A DNA stretch of 64,000 nucleotides from Fragilaria crotonensis. Its lineage: Eukaryota; Bacillariophyta; Fragilariophyceae; Fragilariales; Fragilariaceae. Of this stretch, positions 10,116 to 23,800 are shown in pieces. Position numbers and translations under genes: made by a program. Location: contig JAKSYS010000109.1 of NCBI GenBank assembly GCA_022925895.1, positions 54,796 through 118,795 on the forward strand, given 5' to 3'. The first letter of the stretch is position 1, and each line of letters starts with the position of its first letter. The notes below the pieces were generated by a model. That model saw only the letters and a program-made list of their open reading frames with translations, was not told the DNA's origin and did no database searches.

Positions 10116-12108
10116 GCTGTGAATGACAATATCTGGCGCAAGAGTCAGTGGATAAGAGTGCGGTGATCAAAGGAACAAAATGAGCACTCTAGAACATCGA
10201 AGTGATGTGTATGAGATATGAGATGGTGCAGGTGAGAATTTAGAACGGCTCGTCCACAAAACTCACGGTAGTCAGACGCTGGAGTCGGATGTAATCTCTT
10301 TTTCGAACCTACGTTCTGCGTACAAATGGTATCAATTCACCCCGCGGGACATGGATGGTGTCTACTCTGAGTACCTCAAGCAAATCCGTTACCTATACGG
10401 ACCTAAAAGTTCGATGGTCCTTTCAAGGTCCCTGGTACTCGAGGTACTGGGATATGCACGTTGCATATAATACAAAAAAACTCTTATCGTTTGTCCGAGT
10501 CGCGAATGGTCTCGAACATGCTCAGACATTCTGAAAATGACTTCTTCCGATGTCAGATCAATTTCAAGTCTCAAGTTGAGAAAGCCTCGCTCGACACGAA
10601 ACGCGAGCGAGATTTGAGAGTCTCACGCTTCATTTCTGCACCAATCGCAACTCAGGACTCGGGACTGACTGAACAACTGGAATGACTACGACAAATCTGA
10701 CAACTGTTCGCATTCATGTCGCGCGACAAATTCCACCGCAGTACACGTGTCCGTTTCAACAAGACTGATCGTGAATTGTTGAGTCTTTTGTGCCTCTCGA
10801 AGGTCCTTACCGACTCCCGACTGGCATTCAAGAATCAGAACATCCCCATACGCAGACTCTAAATGCGCATGTTCTGATTGTGCCCGGTCATAAGAAATTG
10901 AATCCTACCAGATTCAGTAGTAGAGTTTTGTCGACCAAACTAACATTTCAAATGTGCAACCAAGGTTCGACGCGTCCCAGCGTCAACATTGTCTGCACTC
11001 GGAGTCCGTTTGCCCTGCACTCCTAGGTAGCTACTGTACAGAAACTCGTTCGAGTACCAAATAGTTTTGAATAGTTTTCGGCATTCAGGAATAACACACG
11101 TATATGAATATCATTTGAATCGAGTTACGAAGATGACTGTCCCGACTTAGTGATAAGTTTCCTCGAAATATTTCGTAGTCAGAGTACTTCTAAGAACTAC
11201 ATACACGCATGACTACTCGTTACCGACTACCGGTAGGCAATATTGTTATGTGCTGAACAATAAGCTTTGAAGGTAGATTAGACACATTGGAACGAAGTTG
11301 GTATGACATATAAGACGTTCAACAGATTGAAGCGATGAAGAACGTTTCAAATACAACGCACACAGTTCAATGTCCTTGTACCAGGGCCTCGACCAGTTTC
11401 TCCCTCGGCCCCCAATTGAATTAACAGCGACATATTTACTTAGAATCATTCCTGGCATTCGACCAAAACGTCAGGTCATTCAAATAGACATTAGTCATAA
11501 CTCTTCAAAGGCGCTTCATTGCAATATATTTCAAAACAAATTGCCAGAACTCAGTTGCTTCCTCACCAGTGCCAGGAGCAGTGCAACAAGCAACAAAATT
11601 TCATTCTTCTGATTCTTGGTGAAATAAACGTTAAGATGGACATTCAATGATTTGATCTACATGAATCATCTCTTCATCACGGGATGAAGAGGAAATTTCA
11701 GCACCATGTCATCTCATGAATGAGAACTGCCATGAAGCTAGCTATTGTAGTAGGTAAAGATACATACCAAATAAATGAAAATTCAGTGCGCAATTGTGAG
11801 AGTTCTGCACCCACAAGATGTTTGTAGTAGTATGTAGGTGTGTCGCTTGATATGGAACGGTATGAGTGGACTGCATTCAGTCCAGGTTCCCTGGATAGAA
11901 CTATGTTTCGTCGCCTTGCATTTCAAACGCTTCCTGAAGATGTAATCTGATTGAGTTTCATACGAACAAGCCATAAGGAGTTCACATAAAACAAATGACG
12001 ACAATAGTGCAAATGAACTTCACTTTATACATGAGTTGACTAGTCAGAATCGCAGTGGCCATGTTTGCCCTTCGCGGTGGGGAAATTTTCATGCGCACTC
12101 AGGTCAGA
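10116..12108. other. Intergenic, no gene recognised
   Basis: About 2 kb with only short frames and no conserved protein pattern. The part next to 10116 is the 5' flank of the HSF gene. The part next to 12108 is the 3' flank of the UBR4 C-terminal gene. Confidence 0.45.
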
Positions 12109-15100
12109 TCAAGCAGACACCATACCCTTCTGCAGCTCTTCGATAATGCTATCGTTGTCAAGTTTCACGCCAGCCTTTCGCAGGAGGTCGTGAATTCCCT
12201 TGGCTTTTTGGCAGTCTTCCACATGCTTCACCAAACCTTCGGCACTTTCTTTTATCATCTCATCTGTCATATCCGGAACGTACACAAGCGACATGTAATC
12301 GAAGATTGCGTAAAGGGTAATCATAGGACGCAGTGCATTCGCAAAATCGTCGATCTTGAGGAGACCGCGTTTGCCCATTGCTACAGACGTTGGTCCCTTG
12401 CGCTTAGTGGCAGCTAGGGTTGGAGATACTTCGGTCTCCGTACTCTCATCTTGCACGATTTCCCAGTCAGAAAACGAAGACTGTCGGGGTCGACCTTTGC
12501 GGCTAGTTTGGCAACAACTGTCTTCAGCGCCAAGAGCATGTCGTCGGCCGGCGCATACAACAAGTCCACACAAGAAGTCCTCCTTATTAAGTTCCCAACG
12601 ACGGTTTGGGTGAGGAATCATAGCGCCCTTCTCCGGCTTGGCTGCGTCTTCGTCTTTGGTATTATGATACACAATACAAGTCAGTGCAGCCATTGGAGCG
12701 GCATCTGCGATTGCACGACACAATGAAGCATGTGTAGCTTTGCCGGCACCATCGTAGTCATCGGCCTCGACAATCTTGCAGGCAGCGAGAAATCCGCCGC
12801 TGAGGCAAATAGCATGGCGGGCAGTTTGGGGTGAATCGTGCTCGGCATCGTTCGTAAACATGTCAACGAGTAAAAGTTGGTAGAACAACAGGGACGCATT
12901 CGATGAAAGCGATCCTCCACCACAATCTGCATTGAGTGACTCCCCATAAGCCATGCGAAGCAACAGCAGCCGAACATCGTTGAGCACAGTCCATAACATT
13001 GCTTTTGGGCGCGCCCCCAACAAGTTCGAAATGGCATTCTGATACTCGGTCAAAGCCATTTCGACCGCAACGAGAGGAACCTTGGAGCTTTTCGACGAGA
13101 CAAGTGGTAAAATTACATTGCAATTCACTCTTGAGTTACGCAAGCTTGCTCCCTCCCATTCACTCTTAGGTGCCTTCGGATGGTTTCGATCGGCAGAACG
13201 AGCCTTGGAGTGACAAGCGCAGTGGATGGCATTCCCTGCAGAGACCGTTGTAGTAGCCTGAGTAGGCCTTTGGCTTGCTCCAGAAGTCGAATTGCTGTAG
13301 GGTGTGTTCGAGCTTCGGAGACTATCGCCAGTGACCTTGGCAACCGAGAACCATTGATGCTCCAACGGAGTGCCAACCAATGACGTAGGCAGCGATGAAG
13401 GCAATGCCATCAATAACATGGCGCCATCAATATAAGCCCTGGTTCCCCATTTGCTCGGAGGAATTGCAACCTTCTTGACGTAGCAATACAAGCCAAGTAG
13501 TTCTCCAGGTTGAAGAGTGCGACCTTCCTGGCAAACAGCACATGTAAGGCCTGTTTCATCCTCGAGCGCTTCCATTTCTGCTAGCCACGCGGGTAGCTCG
13601 GCACTTTTGGCGACAACTCCCTCTGTACTTGGGCTGAAAAATCCCAAAACAGGAGCAAGGAAAGAAGAGGCGCTGCTCCGGATAGCACCCCCCACTCCAG
13701 AACGAGCTTCGGGTACAGATCGTTCATCAACGACACCAGCAACCGGACCGAACGAGCTCATACTTACGAGCGCCTTGCTTCGTCGCTCGTCAGCGATTTC
13801 CTTCTTGCGATCGCGAGTCTTTCGACGAATGGCGCCAACCATTTTGGCAACCTCAGCATTCTCCTCCTTCAGTTCGTCGAGAAGCGTTTCCGCAACCAGG
13901 CCAAGTCCATTCAGACAAATTCGAACCGTCTTGTAATCTGAAGTCGACTCAATCCAATGACATGCATTGATGAAACGACCATCGCCGTACTCGGCCAACA
14001 CCGATTGTACGCCTTTGTGACCACGGCAGAGACCAACTAGCATGTCAATGGCAGTTTTGATGCCAGACCGAAGGAAATAGTACTTCCATGATTGCTCCAA
14101 ATCTGCAACATCTTCCTTCTTGGAAGCCTTTGGCCATAAGGAGGTTGACCATGGGGGCGGTTGATCGGGCATGTCTTCGAGAATAAACCTTATCAACTTC
14201 TCCAAGAAACCACACCTCAACAACTCGGAACGCAGCGAATGGCACACATCATTAGGAGGGAGACACACCGCTGCCTGAACGAAGGTTTCCATTAGTACAA
14301 AGCGCCTTGTCTTGGGTTGCTCTTTGGCCTCGCAATCACTCAATTTCTCCACCTTAACGTGCGTTTCAAAGTTTTCTGCCAATTCTCGCGCGAGAGAAGG
14401 GAGTCCATACGTAAGGAAGGGCAGTAGTTTTGCGATAACCTTGCGGAGCTGGGGTCCTAGGTAAATGGTTTTGAGTGACGACAACAACAAAGGGAGAGTA
14501 TTTGAGCCTTCATCGACTTCCATGTCATAGTCCGACGTATCAGCGTCGGTCGAGATGTCGGATGCTAATGTCTCTATAAGATCTTCCAACAAGACTGCCG
14601 TTGGGTTGCTCACAACTTGAGCATTTTGATCTGCCGAATTGTCATGAGCATCTGCGCTTGACGATTCGTCAATTGCATTCAAGGCATCCAACAACAACCG
14701 TAGCAAGATTGTCGGTGCTCGAGCGTCCACGAGTTTCTTGCAGTTGCTCGGCAACTTGGTACAGTAGTTCAACAAAACAAGTCCGGCAAACGGTGAACTC
14801 TTCTCGAATTTTGCGAGTGACAGATTCTTCTCACATCGCTTGCCGCGTCCACTGCGCTTGAAAGCCACGTCATCTCGTCGAATCCGACGCAATGTATCTT
14901 TGATATGCGACTGCAGCGACCGCAATAACACATTAATGCCACGGCCGTCCGTCACCAATCTTGTGAGACCAAATTCATTCTCCATGAGTCGCTCTTGTTC
15001 CTCCGGAGCTAAATTGCTAGATAAAGGTGCTTCCGGGTCATTCAACGTTTCCACCAAATCTTCAGTAGCTTCACCGTCGACACCTGCCAGACGATAGGTC

Positions 15101-16999
15101 ACAACCGTGGGAGGTAAGGCCGACGCAGGCGTCTCAGAAGTAATGGACGATCTTCGATCTGTCCGATCGGAACTGAAAACCATAGAGAGGCCGGATCCAG
15201 TTGAGAAGAAGGTCGGCGCGCCGACACCACCGGAGCTAAACACCGAGGATGAATTCTCGAGGAGGTGAGTCTTCCACAGTACTTGATGTACCACTCGCAA
15301 CTTTAAGTCGAGATTCAAGATTTTGTTGGCACAGAGCAGTTCAAGTAATTCAGCTGTTTCCGACATTTGCAGTTGGTCAGCGATGTATTGTCGCAAATGG
15401 CGCACCGTCGGTTCTTCTTGCTGCGATGTCGATAAGTGCGACAATGGGATCGGATTTCGGGTGAGCGACCCTCTAAAGAATTCCTCTTGCGATGGTGCAC
15501 GTCGCATGAAAATTTTAATATTGAGTGGTTTCTTGGGTGGTTGAATGACGTTACAGATCGTGAGCAGCAGACGCTGTTCTGCGGTCGTTGTTAGGAATTT
15601 GGTGTCCTCCTTGTAGCTATGGTTTGCGATGTGCTGTGCATTCAGAACTTGGAGACTGGCTTGCAAATAAAACGCTTGCCGTTTTGCGTCAGCTGGAGCA
15701 TCTTGTGTGGCTTCTTGCTCGCGAGACGATGATGATGGGCGCGATTCGTCTACTCCATTGTCATTGATATCCATTAGTCGTTCCTCGAAGTGGAGAACCA
15801 CGTCGACAATCTCTTGTTCCGCTTCCGTCTGGCGCCGATGTTAGATAGTTTATTAGGGCGTGGTAGTGGATTGTTATCAACGTTGACTTGATGATTAAAC
15901 TCACCATTTCTGCATCATTATCCTGATTGCCATTTTGCTCCTCGTCATTCTCGTCTTCTCCGTCGTCATCATCCTCCTCGTCATCCTCATCACCATCATT
16001 TTCTGATTCTCCACCCTCACCTCCAGCACGGATGACCAATTGGTAATCTGGATCGTCATCGCCTCCCTCTTCTTCAATTTCATCATCATCGTCGTCGTCT
16101 TCCTGCTCGTCCTCCTCCTCGTCGTCTTGTTCTTCGACAGTCTCCATTTCCAATTGTCCCGCTTCTAATTCTAATCGCTCCAGGCGTAGTAATTGTCGTT
16201 TGACCGATGCAGCAGTGGCAGTCGTTGAAGAAGTGGCCAAGTCTTCGGACTCACTGCGAATTTTGGTAGTTGTTGATGAGGCAGGAGTCGCATTCGGATC
16301 AACCAGTTTGGCCAACAATTGCGTCGCCACATGTAGTCCCCGCCCAGGTCGCCGCTCCACTAGCATAACATGTGCAGCGATAAGATTGGACAAAAGTGTA
16401 GAAGATGACCAGAGATAATCGTAAAAGAGACGGCGATCTTCGTGTTCGCGTTCCACAGCGAGCGACATGGCATGAAGATAATGAATCAGAAGCACGATTC
16501 GAGTCGGATTCTGAGTCGAGTGACAAGCCAAACGTTTGAGTTCGCGACCGGCCCACCTCCATGTGCGTAAATGGACGCCGGAAAGTTCTGTGAGGAGACC
16601 AAAGCTTTGGACGTCACCAGGCGATGCTGTAGAAGAATTCGAAGCCTGCAAATGGTCCAATATCGCATCAGCAGGCGCTTTGTGGCGAAAAAGAATTCGA
16701 GCCGCCATTTGTCGGACGGCGAGGATCGAAGAATCCAGGGCTCGGAACAGCCAGTGTTCATAGGACGACTGAAGAGTCGGCCTTTCAGTATTTTTCACCG
16801 AGGATGATGCCATTCGCCGTTTCTTGCGCCGAGGTTCTGTTGATGTGGAATCAGCAGCTGCACTCATCTGTTGATACCTCTTTGCAACACACCATTTTGC
16901 AATTCGTTTCGCAGCCTCGTAACGATGAAGCGCCTCCTTCAAGACACGTTCTGATGCCGCAGGCTGTCGCCATAAGCCTTCTAACAGCGGCAAACTCAT
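12109..16999 (-). CDS. UBR4 (C-terminal part): UBR4/BIG C-terminal part (hemi-RING and UBR4 E3 domain) as a separate gene
   Basis: There are two exons, complement of 15905-16999 and 12109-15828. The intron 15829-15904 is GT-AG, and the frame is continuous (NDAEM|TEAEQ). The product is about 1,604 residues from the ATG at 16999; the frame stays open further 5' to about 17212 without clear homology, so the start is uncertain. The hemi-RING is recognisable as TCAVCQEGR...GLYCYVKKVAIP (about 13480-13545). It is followed by the typical UBR4 series HCACHSKA, SEWEGASLRNSRVNCNVILP, and LLLLRMAYGESLNADCGGG. The C-terminus keeps the ITLYAIFDYM...ESAEGLVKHVEDCQ-type helices of this domain. A highly acidic stretch lies at 15905-16140. 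In known UBR4/BIG proteins this part is fused behind the UBR-box part; here it is transcribed divergently from it. Confidence 0.9.
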
Positions 17000-17856
17000 T
17001 TGCAGATACGGCGAACTTGAAATGGAAGTGCGGCGAAAGGAGAGATGTTTCGTGCCTGCGGTTCCTGCAGCCTGCAGTACAGAGTACAGGTTCAACGACG
17101 AGAACGACTGATGTTGATGAGTATATATCATACATACACTGTATGGATAGGAAGGGAAACGACAGACCCCGATACTAAGTACCAGGTACTTGTAGCTTGT
17201 ACGTATATGCATAGCTATGAATAGTAGCTACCTGGTACCTGGTACTGGTAGCTCATGGTCGTATGCATTCGCCATATGCATGTGGGCTACCACATAAAAA
17301 GAGAATGGTACTGCAGTATTGTACTGGAGTATTGTATTTTGTACTCCCTGCTGCTACAACTATGCTGTACTGTACAGTACCTGGTACTTGTACCAAATGG
17401 TTCTCGTAATAGAGAGTGTATTTCAACATTTTAACACGAATGTGATACTGGTCTACTGTACATCATACGTAGCGATGTAGCGATACACAAGAAAACTGCA
17501 TACTGGGCGTACTACATACCGGCAGTAGGATACAGCCGAAATCCGTACAGTACTAGTACTACACGAGCATGAAAGCACGAAAGCACGAAAGCACCACACT
17601 TCTTGACTCTCGATTCTTGACTCGCGAATTATTTGACGCCGAACACAGAACTCACGGCTCTCATCACACAGCACACACCATTCGATCCCGCCGTCGTCCC
17701 TAATCGAATACCAGGACAAGTCGAGTAGTCGAGTATCCACTTGTTACTTGCTCATTCAAGCATATCACTGCGCCGTCTTCACCTCCGCAGTGCCAACCGC
17801 ATTCGACTCTTTGACCAGCCTGTCGATTCTCTCCGTAATCATTGGCAAAGATCGAG
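17000..17856. promoter_or_regulatory. Presumed shared divergent promoter region of the two UBR4 parts
   Basis: Only non-coding sequence lies between the divergent starts at 16999 and 17857. It is strikingly rich in GTAC-containing words (for example CCTGGTACCTGGTACTGG near 17230 and TGTACAGTACCTGG near 17370) and in a triple AAGCACG repeat near 17570. No TATA box could be placed with confidence. The promoter role is inferred from position. Confidence 0.45.
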
Positions 17857-20800
17857 ATGCCGCGAGTGCCCCCAAAGCGCAAGAGGGGAGGAGGATCTGC
17901 TGCCGTTGCAGTGTCCGAACATAGGTAAGCAACGCAATCTAAGCAGTAGAGGGGTGATGAAGTTGAATGTACTCACGCTCATTCACAACTTTTTCTTGTT
18001 CCTGTTGCTGTACAGTCCTGCAGACATGACGTTGATTTCATCAGTATTGTCCGAATGGAATACCATTGCCAAGGATAAGCCTCGCAGCCTGGAATTGGTA
18101 ACAGCCTTGGTGGAGAATCAGTGTATGACCCCTGGAATTCCCGACCACACCGATGCCTATTGGCTCTTGCTGGCAACGCATACCATCAATCGACTCGTGC
18201 ATTTCATGAGTACTCACATGAATGGTGCCGGTGGTGTTTCTGGAAAACAAAAGCAACATCAACAGCTGGGCCACGTCGCAGTGGTTCTTGCACGCTTGTG
18301 TCATTCAGTTGCTACTGTCATGATGGTCGATAAATCAAAATTGGAGCGATTGACATTGAAACAAGTGCGGAGTTTGGTTGGACGCGCCATGGTCACTTTG
18401 ACGGTTGGAAGTTTCACTGCAATGCCCTACACTACTGGGAAGGCTTTGTGGGCCAGTGTCTTGGCGCTTGATATGGTGGTTTTTCAACAGTCGATCAAAA
18501 CGACGCCGACGCTCGATAAATGGCATGTGGCACACCAGGCCCTGGCTTCGTATGTGGAGGACAACGATGCATCCCTGCCTGAGGCTGACGAAGTCGAGAA
18601 CCTCATCGTATTCTCGGCGGAGGAAAAGGCCTGTCTCACGGTCTTGCAGAATGAACCACAGCCCACTCCCACAAAACGTAATCGTCGCAGCCCTTCCGCT
18701 ACGCTTCCTTCCGATTCCACAGCTGAAAGTGATCAAGAAGTGTCTCCGCTGCAAGCAACATTCGGAAAAATCGATCAGACCGCTCTGGAAGGCCGAGTCA
18801 TCATCAAGCGGATGCCCAGTATGGCTCTTATTTGGTTGGTCAATGGGCAGGAACGTATCCTGCAGTTTTGCCTGGAAGTCTTGCAAAATGGCACTGGTGA
18901 AATCCCAGCACAAACCTTCGGGACGCCCACCAAAAAGAAAACGAATCGCAAACGGACGACAAGTCTTGTCATACCTGCAAACGTCGCCAAGGTCACGCTT
19001 GTATCTCGCCTCTTGGCGATCATCGCTGAAGCATTGACGAATGGTGGATCACGACCACCGGTGGGAGGCATGGATTCATATGTGCAGACTCATCTGACGG
19101 AGAAGAAAGTTTCGAAGACGGCTGATGTCCGTGATCTCATGGTTGTAACAATGCATGCACTCGTGCAAGCACATGCCGACTGCTTGGCCGATTCAAAACC
19201 ACTTGTTCTTGTCAATGACGATGAAGCAACTGCCGTTGTCACTTCAGACGGTGGTGGCGTTGCCCGCTTTTGCCCCTTGGTGCACAAAGCTCTGGATTCC
19301 CTCTGTCGGGCGGAAGGTGCATCGACACGGAAGTTATTGTCAATTGTAGCCTGTCACATACTGCAGTCCAATGTCTTGGATGCCAAATTGTGTTCTTTCG
19401 CTATTGGGCAATTTCATAACTCCTTTTCATTCCTCTTAGATGGTCGGGAGACTTCGTCAACTGATTTGGTTGAGTCCTACAAATCCCTCCCGCCTCTACC
19501 AACTCCGACTCTCCCAAAAAAGGCGAAAAAGAGCCGAAAAAAAGAAGACGAGTGCTCATTTGCGGGGTTGCTAGAGAACTCAAATGCGTTGGTAACGGAT
19601 CAAGCTTTGCTGCCGTTGTACTTTCGAGCGTTGGGATCACCAGCAGCCATATTTTCCATGTTGTTGGACATCATGGAAGCGTGCTATGATACTACATCCG
19701 GTCATGCACTTGACGAAACACCAGATGCTCCAGAGACTGGTAAGGCACGAAAACAGGCCAAACAGAAGAAATTGGCACTTGCCGTGAAGACGGAACCACG
19801 CCTTCGTCGACTCACAGCAATTCGGGCTGGGCTAGCATCGGATGCGTGCAACGTCTTCCGTTCGTTGACTACCAATCAACATTCGTTACAGGCATACTTT
19901 CGCAGTTGCCTGTCGGTTGATGATCTTTGTCGCTTCGTGAGACTGATGGGAACCCTGGAAGCCATCCTTACCACAACATCCTCAGACACAAAGAATCGCG
20001 GTCCAGCGGCATCCTTCTTCCACCCCTCCTCGACCGACTTCAATCTCTACGAGAGAACACTCTGGTCGTCTCACACGAATCTGTGTTACGTTCTGGGTCG
20101 GGGAACTTTACTTTATTCGAGTGTCAAGAAGGATAGAGTCACACCCATCCTTGGTGATTCAAAAACGAGATTGACGGTCTTCCAGGAAATACCCAAGGCC
20201 TGCGGTACCAAGGGTTGGCCACTGCATCTGCCTGCCTCGTTTCACGCGCTGGTGACGACCAATTTAACGTGTGAACCTGTTTTACCCGGTCATCTGGAAC
20301 CCGAGGAGTTCATAGTCAGCACGCTCATTAGGTCCATTTCCGAAGCGTTGGAAGATCCCAGTCTGGTGACACATTCGAAGCGTTTGGGTAACGACGATGA
20401 TGATATGGAGAGAACAACCGACGAGAAAGCCGCGTTGTCCTTCCGTGACGCGAGACTCTTGTTGGTGGCGATTTCGCGGATGCCAAGTAAGGATCAGCTC
20501 AAACATCTTTCAGTGCTTGCAAAAGTGCTGAGTAAGTCTTTGGCTGCCTATCAATTGGATCACTCGTTGCGGAGTGTCATCGTCGAGCACGGGGAAGTCT
20601 CCCAATTTGTGGCTCGGGTCGTTACTGTTTATGCAGCACTCTTGAATATAGTTTCAGCAGACTTGACTGATGCCCTCGTCGACCAAGTGGGTCCCTACCA
20701 GTACTCCCTTCCGCCCCTTTATACTCTGGGTGACATACTCAATGGAGTCATTGCCAAGGATGGAAATTGGTATAGAAAGGACTGTTGTTTCATGGGTCTC

Positions 20801-23800
20801 TTGACAGATTGGGAATCACCTGCGCTACCTGCCGCGACCCCCAAGATGCCGTTGCCCAAGGACATCTTGCGCGAGACGAACGACATTTTAGAAGATGCGC
20901 TGCAACTGGGCTTTCAGTGTGCCCGCAAGGACTACGGGCAACTTCTGTTGCCGCCTGGAATGCATCTGGACGCAAATTGACATGGGACCCTCGCGGTCTC
21001 AAAGATGCTTCCGTAAAAGAGTTCTCGAATGCGAAGTCCCTGCCGAGTTTCTTGATGGAGCTTCGAGACGATATCTGCAGTGTATACTTGCACATAAATA
21101 GCAACAAGCGGGCGTCTCTGTCCAATTCCCTGTTAGGCCAAACGCTGAAAAATCATGCGACGTCGGAGCGGGCTGAGCCTCTGCAGGTGACATTGAACAT
21201 AATGCTGACGAAAGCGATCGCCGCAATTCACCATTTATTGGATACGTCCATTATACAACGAGATTTCGAGGACATCGAGTTGACACTCTTGGAGGCGCTT
21301 CCTGTTTACATTGCATTCGTCATGGCCATGCATACGACAACCATCGACACAATGCTTGCAAGAGTAGAAGGAAAGAAAAAGGTGAAGGGCGGTCGCAAAC
21401 GCCGAAAGTTACCAGCGTCGAAGGGTTCCTGTTACGATATCGAACTTCTCGCGTCTATCATGTCAGATGAAGACTCCGGCGGATCTGATGACGACTTCGA
21501 CCATGACGAAGCGAATGAGGACGGTGGAATCGACGGTCTCGCACAGCTGCACGACGCGTGCAATCTGTTTGGGGCCGCACCTGTCCATCCCGACTGGTTG
21601 GACACCACGTGCTCCCTCCGCGAGGGAATCGATGCCGTGGTGGCCGGTCAGAATGCAGCAATGGCGATTCAATGTTTGACGAAACTTGGGACCGTTGCCA
21701 ACGCTCAACACTCTAAAGCCGTTAAGAAATGTATGGCAGTCTTAGCCGGAAAGAATCCTGGAGATTTAGTGTGCGACGCTGCAGCGAGCCTTTGCTGCCT
21801 AGCTATAGACAGCTCGAATGGCATGTTGCCCCCTGACACTGTTTTCAATGGAGAGAACGAGTTTCAACGTGCTGTGGCTGCTGTGTTTCAAATCCGACCA
21901 GTTGCCATCCAGGATTTTTACAACGACTCTGCCAGTACCGGTTGGCGTGCCGCAAAGGAAGCGTGGATACCGAATTGCCCTCAGCAAATCATTGGCTTTA
22001 TCCAGAGTCAGAGTATCGATGGTGTCGAGGCCTCTTGCGGAGAATACCGTGCTGGAGGTGATTGGGAAATGCTTCTTTCGGAAGCACTAACTGGAGCGTG
22101 TACTGGTTGCGGTATGGATGATTCGGATAACAACATCTGGAAAAGTTTCGATGTGACCTCTGGCGAATCCGTCGGCCAGGTGGAGCGGGTCTTCGATGCA
22201 TATGTTCTGGAAGAACGGTGGCTTCGAATTGCTCAAGGCGTTGTGTCTCAGTTGATGCCCGCTGCGGCCCTTCTGAGGTTTCGCCAGACTGCCGCAAATG
22301 GAAGGAATCCTCATCCTTTGAGCAATAATGAAGGGACCCAGGTTTTGGACCCGCTGCTCCTGACGTCTAACGACAAAGAGATGGCTGAATTTGCATGCCC
22401 TAGATATACTTTGACAGAACCACTTCGATTTGCACTGCTTGAATGCCTTTCTTTCCTTGCCAGACGGTCCGCTCGAAGCAATGGAGATGACCTTGCCAAG
22501 CGCTCTTGCTTCGCTGCAGCTTCCAACCTTCTCGTCGACGCCCAGCCATGCGAAGACATCGAGGGCATTGAAACTATTTCCATGGTTTTCGATACCATCG
22601 AAGCGATGCAGAGCATTCTCGTCGCCGCTCAACCAATCGACGACAATTACCGCACATCCATTCGGCATTTAATGAGTTTGTTAATCAAGGTACTTCAGAC
22701 TAGGGGTAAGAGCCCCGCCATGAGCAAGATTATTGGAAGAGAAACCGATGTCCTGAGAATTTTCGCCTGCATCAGCTCGGGGACCATCTTTGTCGCATCT
22801 GTGCTGGGTATCGCTCGATTTGAGAAAGAGCATCTGGTTGACGACGAACGCGCCTTGAGAGAACGTGCGATCAAGGGTCTGGTCTTTGTTCTGTGCGCCG
22901 ACGACACGTTTGTGGAGGACGAGAGTCGCGCGGCAGTAGCGGCTATACTAGGTGAAATCCTCGAGCTAGAAGTTGCAATCGATTCCACAAGCAATGATCC
23001 TCTGGCTGTTCGCAATACCCTTCAAAGAATACTGAGCTCGCTAGAGGGCTGTCGCTTACAGAAGTTTGTTGAATTGGCGTATCCGGAAAGGAAGGAGACA
23101 GCGGACTGCAGTCTTCATGCAAGTCGAACAGCGATTGGAGTAGCGAAGGTTTTGGCTCTGGTGCTTTGTGGAGACACACCAGGCTCGTCGTTAAAGTTCT
23201 GTCATGCGGTGTTTGGGATACTGCAGAAGCGACTTGAGTCAGTGGCAACTCCCCTCGCGTCCAGAGAGCACTCTTTAGGCGTGTTGTTTCTATATGGTTG
23301 TCGCCTCGGTTCGCTTGATGCAATAGGGGCAAGCCTTATCGAAAGGCTCAGCGTCAACATCCTACACGAGCCCGAATTGATTCAAATGGAGTGTTTACTT
23401 AGCTTTGTCCAGGGACTGAGAGCTGCTCGACGTGATAACGCAAAGAGCCTCGCCCTTCCAACAACTCAAGTGAAATCGAAAGCGTCGAAGGAGGGCGAAC
23501 GAGTTGAGAGATGTCCTGTGCCTGGGGGAAAGGTCACGCGTGCGTGTTCTCATTTTATGCGAAATGGGTTCTTCCATCAGCATTGGTATAATTGGTACGT
23601 TTCTATTCCATTTTGTGCGACGCTCCGAATGTGTTCTAATGTGCTTCAAGCTATACATGTGGACTGGTGTTCGACAAGGGATGCTGTACACTCTGTGCAT
23701 TGGTTTGCCACAGAGGGCATGAAGTAGCATATTCTCGGAGTTCTTCGTTCTTCTGTGACTGCGGAGCAGATGTTGCAAGCGCGGGAGAACAAAATCGAGT

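Noticed and set aside
10389-11612. Several 60-80-codon frames in the 10.1-12.1 kb gap
   Set aside because: No conserved pattern, poor start context and mutually overlapping; treated as intergenic.
12109-16999. Minus-strand gene as an unrelated acidic nuclear protein
   Set aside because: The hemi-RING and the following Cys/His and Trp-Glu-containing blocks match UBR4 C-termini closely, so the acidic stretch is only a linker.
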